In this document: in pieces, positions 62,301-64,000 of the stretch | Layout of the letters: each line of letters begins with the position of its first letter | How positions within the stretch are numbered: the first letter of the stretch is position 1 | Assembly: GCA_013416635.1 (NCBI GenBank) | Contig: JACCHT010000001.1 | Coordinates: 310,001-374,000, forward strand | From: Candidatus Thiodubiliella endoseptemdiera | GTDB lineage: Bacteria > Pseudomonadota > Gammaproteobacteria > PS1 > Pseudothioglobaceae | Length of the DNA: 64,000 nt | Reading direction: 5' to 3' | Program-made: the position numbers and the translations under genes | Notes under the pieces: generated by a model | The model's database searches: none | What the model was told of the DNA's origin: nothing | The model's input: only the letters and a program-made list of their open reading frames with translations

Positions 62301-63816
62301 GTCTGTAATTGCAGGATTAGCAGACACTGACACTGTTAAGTTAGAACCTACATCTAGGTCACTGCTAGGTACAACGGTTAAGGTATAGACTTTACCTGCA
62401 TCAGCAGGTGTTGTGCTGGCAATTAAGTCAGTACCTGTCTTAATAGCACCATTGCTGATGTTGATAACACTTTTATCAAAACCTGTTACTGCTTCACTAA
62501 AGGTAAAGGTATAGGTGATTGTATCGCCAGTTTTAAGGGTTAAAGCATCAGCCTTGTCATCGCTGATAATCAAAGTTGGGGCTTGAGTATCAAAACTTTG
62601 ATTATTGCTGGCAGCAACTGATTTTAGTGCTGTGTTAACTTTAGAAGTAGCAGCATCAACGGCTACTGTAAGGCTTATTATGCCTTTGCTGTTTGCAGGA
62701 GGGGTTAGTTCTAAAGTATAGACACTTTCACTACCATTAACAGAGGTAAAAGTACCTTTTGTACCGCCTGTAACTGTAATATCATTTATATCAAAATCTG
62801 TAACTGCTTCATCAAAAGTAAAGGTATAGGTAATAACTTCACCAACTTTAGCGGTGTTGGACTTGTCATCAGTAATACTTAAACCAATCCCCAAACCTGG
62901 AGTTGACTCGCTGTTGTCAATATCAGTGGATTCAATTCTCTTAAAAGCGCCTGCTTCTAATAGCCCATCATCGCCTGTTATATCAATCTTAACAAAACCA
63001 TCTGCAAAATAAACCCTATCGCCATTAGAGGCTGTGAAGGAAACTTCTTCTTGATAATCGGTACCGCCAATATTAACCATTCTTTCAAAAGTGTAGGTGC
63101 TGTCAACTACTGTTTGTTTGGTGTATTCACTAAAAGTGCCAGTTAAATAAACAACATCATTGCCACCTGTTGAGGTGAGTCCTGTTGCATCAACTTTTGT
63201 GCCTTTGGCAACATAAACTGTGTCATTGCCACTATTGCCAGATATCTTAAATACTGAGCCTTTGACACCAGGGGTAATGTGCTCACCGTTGTTATCAGAA
63301 ATAAATACTTTAGTAGCACCAACTTCACTGGCAGTGCCTTTGTCAATGGCGGGTTGAGTGGTTAAAGGGTCGGTGGGTGTTATTGAACTGGAGTCATATC
63401 AGGATTTAATTTTCTGAAAAAAGCCTGCATTTAATAGCCCCTCATTGCCTGTTATATCAATCTTAAAAACCATTTGCAAAATAAACCCTATCGCCATTAG
63501 AGGCTGTGAAGGAGACTTCTTCTTGGTAATCGGTACCGCCAATAGTAACCGTTCTTTTGAAGGTGTAGGTATTGCCATCTAGTGTTTGTTCGTAGTTGTT
63601 AAAAGTGCCGGTTAAATAAATTGAATCATTGCCACCTGTTGAAGTAAGCCCTGTTGCATCGACTTTGGTGCCTTGTCCTACATAGACGGCATCGTCTCCA
63701 CTATTGCCAGATACTTTTAATGCTTGTCCGTGAGATTCAAGTCCGGTGATATCGGAATACCAGTTGACGAAGAAGCCGTTGGTGTTGCTGATGAAGTATT
63801 TTGTTTGTCCTGGCAT
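53380..63816 (-). CDS. Unit C: giant RTX/FG-GAP/Ig-like secreted protein gene (several frameshifts)
   Basis: Best preserved full unit, ~10.4 kb, coding for roughly 3400 residues if intact. ATG 63816 ([20 protein letters not shown]) follows AAAGGACAATCTC, a good ribosome site. Order: RTX-like head (63.1-63.8 kb), Ig-like modules (60.2-63.1 kb), four super-repeats of Ig-like plus ~5 FG-GAP repeats (54.1-60.2 kb), Ig-like, RTX nonapeptides and secretion tail (53.4-54.1 kb). Frames break near 63463, 63405, 60895, 60350, 59880, 59480 and 58440, several at homopolymers, and the last ~1.3 kb is noisy. Likely exported by a type I system without a signal peptide; no transporter genes are in the window. 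Adhesin or toxin-like role is inference. Confidence 0.72.
54678..58421 (-). CDS. Unit C main segment: Ig-like modules and FG-GAP blocks
   Basis: Longest clean frame of the array, 1247 codons, without its own start or stop context, so a part of unit C. Residues ~1-20 FG-GAP end; ~25-115 Ig-like ([20 protein letters not shown]); ~115-225 Ig-like ([20 protein letters not shown]); ~225-365 Ig-like ([20 protein letters not shown]); then five FG-GAP repeats, another Ig-like module, five FG-GAP repeats, a third Ig-like module and one FG-GAP repeat. The Ig anchors recur at 55080, 56310 and 57543, giving a super-repeat of ~1230 bp. Confidence 0.88.
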   Translation of the reverse strand: MVVGENDGTLKYYYNQQPSSVDGQAPTLTTQASVTLGETSDLVLDFSENIKAGTGSILIKNSSDVTVATINIASDTNKFSITNDKLTIDVSALGLTNNKLTAGSYYLEMNSGAITDMVGNDAPGIAKNSNQWAFKTIVLTTDIVWAGADDNYINNNEKDATTLSGTVTGTGTLSITKIEFFEGSNSVATVSSLPTIADDKTWTLAHANMPTTLVGGKTYTAVVTLSDGTNSTISTSTAVTYDTINPTPITTNPWTLSNIPAGQSAFKTGDVISLTLTMSETLKLNNTTGSKVVIAGKDFVLDKTASTTAGDKKLVFKYSVQAGDNIAATDFDIDNPTSDITLNNITDVAGNAPVFTADRVVLAKTKLEYIEKTGSGNNPFEGIDVGNASAPTLADIDSDGDLDLVVGEENRTLKYYQNTGTTSNPAYEAKTGDSNLFNGIDVGGFATPTLADIDGDGDLDLVVGENNGTLKYYQNTGTTSNPAYEAKTGDDNPFNGINAGYSYSPILVDIDGDGDLDLVMGEAYGTLKYYQNTGTTSNPAYEAKTGDDNPFNSIDVGDSSKPTLADIDGDGDLDLVVGESDGTLKYYQNTGTTSNPAYEAKTGDDNPFNGIDVGRYSAPVLADIDGDGDLDLVVGEQNGTLKYYYNQQPSSVDTQAPTPITTNPWVLSDIPAGQSAFKTGDVISLTLTMSKTLKLNNTTGSKVVIAGKDFVLDKTASITAGDKKLVFKYSVQVGDSIAATDFDIDNPTSDITLNNITNVAGNAPVFTADRVVLAKTKLEYIEKTGLGNNPFNGIDVGGYSTPILADIDGDGDLDLVVGEKNRTLKYYQNTGTTLTPLGSKTGDKQSFNGIDVGYYSTPTLADIDGDGDLDLVVGEQNGTLKYYQNTSSTSNPAYEAKTGDSNPFNGIDVGHYSTPNLADIDGDGDLDLVVGKDYGTLKYYQNTGTTSNPAYEAKTGGSNPFNSIDVGDFSAPTLADIDGDGDLDLVVGEFNGTLKYYQNTGTTSNPAYEAKTGDDNPFNGIDVGRYSSPVLADIDGDGDLDLVVGEQSGKLKYYYNQQPSSVDGQAPTPTATNSWTLSNIPAGQSAFKVGDVISLTLTMSETLKLNNTTGSKVVIAGKDFVLDKTASTTAGDKKLVFKYSVQAGDSIAATDFYIDNPTRDITLNNITDVVGNAPVFTADRVVLTMTKLEYIEKTGSGNNPFEGIDVGDLSAPTLADIDGDGDLDLVVGESDGTLKYYQNTGTFKPPF
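58451..59482 (-). CDS. Unit C segment: Ig-like module plus five FG-GAP repeats
   Basis: 343-codon frame that is one complete super-repeat (Ig-like module ~residues 1-95 visible, then five 57-residue FG-GAP repeats). It is separated from 54678-58421 by a one-base shift at ~58455, where GGTGAGAATAATCC replaces the usual GGTGAGGAATAACG-type sequence. Two adjacent FG-GAP copies ([20 protein letters not shown]) are almost identical, suggesting recent duplication. Confidence 0.82.
   Translation of the reverse strand: MSETLKLNNTTGSKVVIAGKDFVLDKTASTTAGDKKLVFKYSVQAGDSIAATDFDIDNPTSDITLNNITDVAGNAPVFTADRVVLTKTKLEYIEKTGSGNNPFEGIDVGYVSVPILADIDGDGDLDLVVGESNGTLKYYQNTGTTSSPAYEAKTGGNNPFNGIDVGGYSTPNLADIDGDGDLDLVVGESNGTLKYYQNTGTTSNPAYEAKTGGNNPFNGIDVGGYSTPNLADIDGDGDLDLVVGENDGTLKYYQNTGTTSNPAYEAKTGDSNPFDGIDVGDRSKPTLADIDGDGDLDLVVGESDGTFKYYQNTGTTSNPAYEAKIGDDNPFNGIDVGDYSHQS
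59875..60258 (-). CDS. Unit C segment: Ig-like module
   Basis: 127-codon frame carrying one Ig-like module ([20 protein letters not shown], then [20 protein letters not shown], then [20 protein letters not shown]). Same module type as at 58.1 kb and 36.4 kb. Both ends are frameshifts inside unit C, not gene ends. Confidence 0.7.
   Translation of the reverse strand: MVMDNTAPILTTQASAELGETSDLMLDFNEDIQAGSTGSIVIKGSDDGVIATINITETTKFSIAGDKLTIDVSALGLTDNKLTQGSYYITMDAGTVTDIAGNDAAAITKDTNQWAFETKALLPQSLG
60358..60711 (-). CDS. Unit C segment: Ig-like module
   Basis: 117-codon frame with the end of one Ig-like module (LIVVPNTDTEGNLEVSVAAD, then [20 protein letters not shown]) and the start of the next (TATLISNTDSDITVTSTDSS). 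Breaks at both ends are single-base shifts; upstream it joins 60891-63080 across a run of A/T at ~60895. Confidence 0.68.
   Translation of the reverse strand: MVTTGVNANKAYTLIVVPNTDTEGNLEVSVAADKFVDIAGNRNTVAASDTQVIDTLAPNALTATATLISNTDSDITVTSTDSSVGYLVHNSLSGDAINTVAKLEALVAGNKVNKVTD
60891..63080 (-). CDS. Unit C N-terminal segment: series of bacterial Ig-like modules
   Basis: 729-codon frame, open upstream of the first ATG to ~63405. It begins in the head repeat (NIGGTDYQEEVSFTASNGDR, VYFADGFVKIDITGDDGLLE). About five or six Ig-like modules of ~100-130 residues follow, each with a TYTFTFxEAVTxFD-like strand and a D(S/T)AGN turn. The 3' end at 60891 (NTAGNPAIKK then stop) falls at a run of A/T and is a probable indel, since the next module continues as [20 protein letters not shown]. 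Confidence 0.85.
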   Translation of the reverse strand: MVNIGGTDYQEEVSFTASNGDRVYFADGFVKIDITGDDGLLEAGAFKRIESTDIDNSESTPGLGIGLSITDDKSNTAKVGEVITYTFTFDEAVTDFDINDITVTGGTKGTFTSVNGSESVYTLELTPPANSKGIISLTVAVDAATSKVNTALKSVAASNNQSFDTQAPTLIISDDKADALTLKTGDTITYTFTFSEAVTGFDKSVINISNGAIKTGTDLIASTTPADAGKVYTLTVVPSSDLDVGSNLTVSVSANPAITDSAGNAYSTAAANNEQAIDTKAPVAALSGNMAPNENLTMTFLEAVTINTAGSIVIYDKANSDTLITIDIANQVSLDSTNKIITINPGSDLIVNKNYYVKIDAGTFKDTAGNNYEGIDSNSGWGFLVYSFTTTAQWVDASGNSVSDNGINASEFSTLAIQGTLTNSSGATGVVISAITFKATSGTTANDRVVETSNLPTFASANGTEWTLANSKIPALVSGETYTIEINLSSTGGGTSTGGNTTPVLIDTAAPIITSWAVNSPTDGQSGFKVGDVIELTMTTNEALSLSNATSSKVTIGNKEFTLDTRKGAAKAGASVDELKQLFFTYTVKVDDSVSKADFEITNASAIALTGVTDAVGNMVATTGTYPIELDRNVDGVVPTIGDITLNWGDILNAIEDNSNGTVTVATTGVENNQEVSLVINQKTYTGTVTNNSATITVAATDLQALTHGQTYSYKVNIKNTAGNPAIKK
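63463..63816 (-). CDS. Unit C N-terminal head segment
   Basis: First 117 codons of unit C. Start ATG 63816 has ribosome site AAAGGA. Contains GGxGxD-like turns (VSGNSGDDAVYV, STGGNDSIYLTGTF) and the motif [20 protein letters not shown]. The same head motif is repeated once downstream (63.05-63.4 kb). The frame is lost at 63463, where CTTAAAAACC replaces CTTAACAAAACC of the next copy (two bases missing). Confidence 0.85.
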   Translation of the reverse strand: MPGQTKYFISNTNGFFVNWYSDITGLESHGQALKVSGNSGDDAVYVGQGTKVDATGLTSTGGNDSIYLTGTFNNYEQTLDGNTYTFKRTVTIGGTDYQEEVSFTASNGDRVYFANGF

Positions 63817-63849
63817 GAGATTGTCCTTTGGGTGTTATAACTGATTATT

Positions 63850-63878
63850 ATTATACATAATTTACTTACTCCTCTAAG
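63850..63878 (-). promoter_or_regulatory. Promoter of unit C
   Basis: Minus-strand TATAAT (plus 63850-63855) with weak CTTAGA at 63873-63878 after 17 bp; expected leader ~27 nt ending in a good ribosome site. The same block precedes units A and B and gloA. Here no MITE is inserted, so TCTAA at 63873-63877 is the empty target site. Confidence 0.55.
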
Positions 63879-63919
63879 TTCAAGTTTTTTATTAGTTTAC
63901 CTTATACAAGAATTTTACC

Positions 63920-64000
63920 TTATACAAGAATAAGATTATCAGTTATAAAGTGCCCTAATGCAACTGTGTCAGGAGTAGAGGAGCCACCAATACCAGAAAC
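63920..64000 (-). CDS. Unit D: C-terminal end of a fourth giant-gene copy (partial)
   Basis: The last 81 bp match the 3' ends of units A and B. Read on the minus strand they give VSGIGGSSTPDTVALGHFIT then DNLILV and TAA at 63920-63922. A short C-terminal stretch ending in hydrophobic residues is expected for a type I secretion signal. The gene continues beyond the window. The spacer to unit C is only ~100 bp and contains a small direct repeat (TTACCTTATACAAGAAT twice at 63898-63932). Confidence 0.8.
   Translation of the reverse strand, partial: VSGIGGSSTPDTVALGHFITDNLILV

Overview
The window is AT-rich, compact, gammaproteobacterial-type chromosome. Gene content and order (ilvB-ilvH-ilvC; ftsA next to lpxC; dnaX-ybaB-recR; rodA-mltB-dacA-dat; amgK-murU; rne with the E. 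coli catalytic spacing) fit a reduced marine gammaproteobacterium. Absence of ftsZ from its usual place between ftsA and lpxC, the many copies of a small mobile element and an array of giant secreted repeat proteins suggest a sulfur-oxidising symbiont of the SUP05/Thioglobus type. That assignment is inference; no rRNA or sulfur gene is present to prove it.

Layout. 1-3179: branched-chain amino acid genes (minus). 3267-6383: lpxC, ftsA, dusA (minus). 6383-9431: accessory stretch with a VapBC pair, a decayed pentapeptide-like membrane gene and a second toxin-antitoxin pair split by a small mobile element. 9479-13704: pncC, pepN, midA-like (minus). 13721-18023: pteridine-reductase-like SDR, a long leader holding two mobile elements, rne and aroE (plus). 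18004-20607: pdxH, gltX, a Sel1 protein (minus). 20700-26750: a tightly overlapping plus-strand cell-wall operon (Mth938-like gene, rodA, mltB, dacA, dat, amgK, murU) for elongation, trimming and recycling of peptidoglycan. 26782-29370: 4.5S RNA, dnaX (frameshifted as read), ybaB, recR. 29590-29970: gloA (minus).

From about 30.4 kb to the right edge lies a tandem array of at least four giant minus-strand genes (units A-D). They encode RTX-type, probably type I-secreted proteins built from a 57-residue FG-GAP/VCBS calcium-loop repeat, bacterial Ig-like modules and a C-terminal RTX/secretion region. The repeats are nested: 171-bp repeats, inside ~1.23-kb super-repeats (9, 1 and 4 copies in units A, B, C), inside whole-gene tandem copies. 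The sequence from ~33.0 to ~54.7 kb is full of indels and homopolymer noise and looks like poorly resolved assembly of these repeats, so reading frames there should not be trusted.

A ~161-bp non-autonomous element (MITE) occurs ten times plus one relic. It has 18-bp perfect terminal inverted repeats and 5-bp target duplications, and an empty site is visible at 63.87 kb. The whole element is a fold-back hairpin, and every transition mismatch between its arms is a G-U pair in plus-strand RNA. Copies sit exactly at stop codons, between a toxin and its antitoxin, twice in the rne leader, and between the giant genes.
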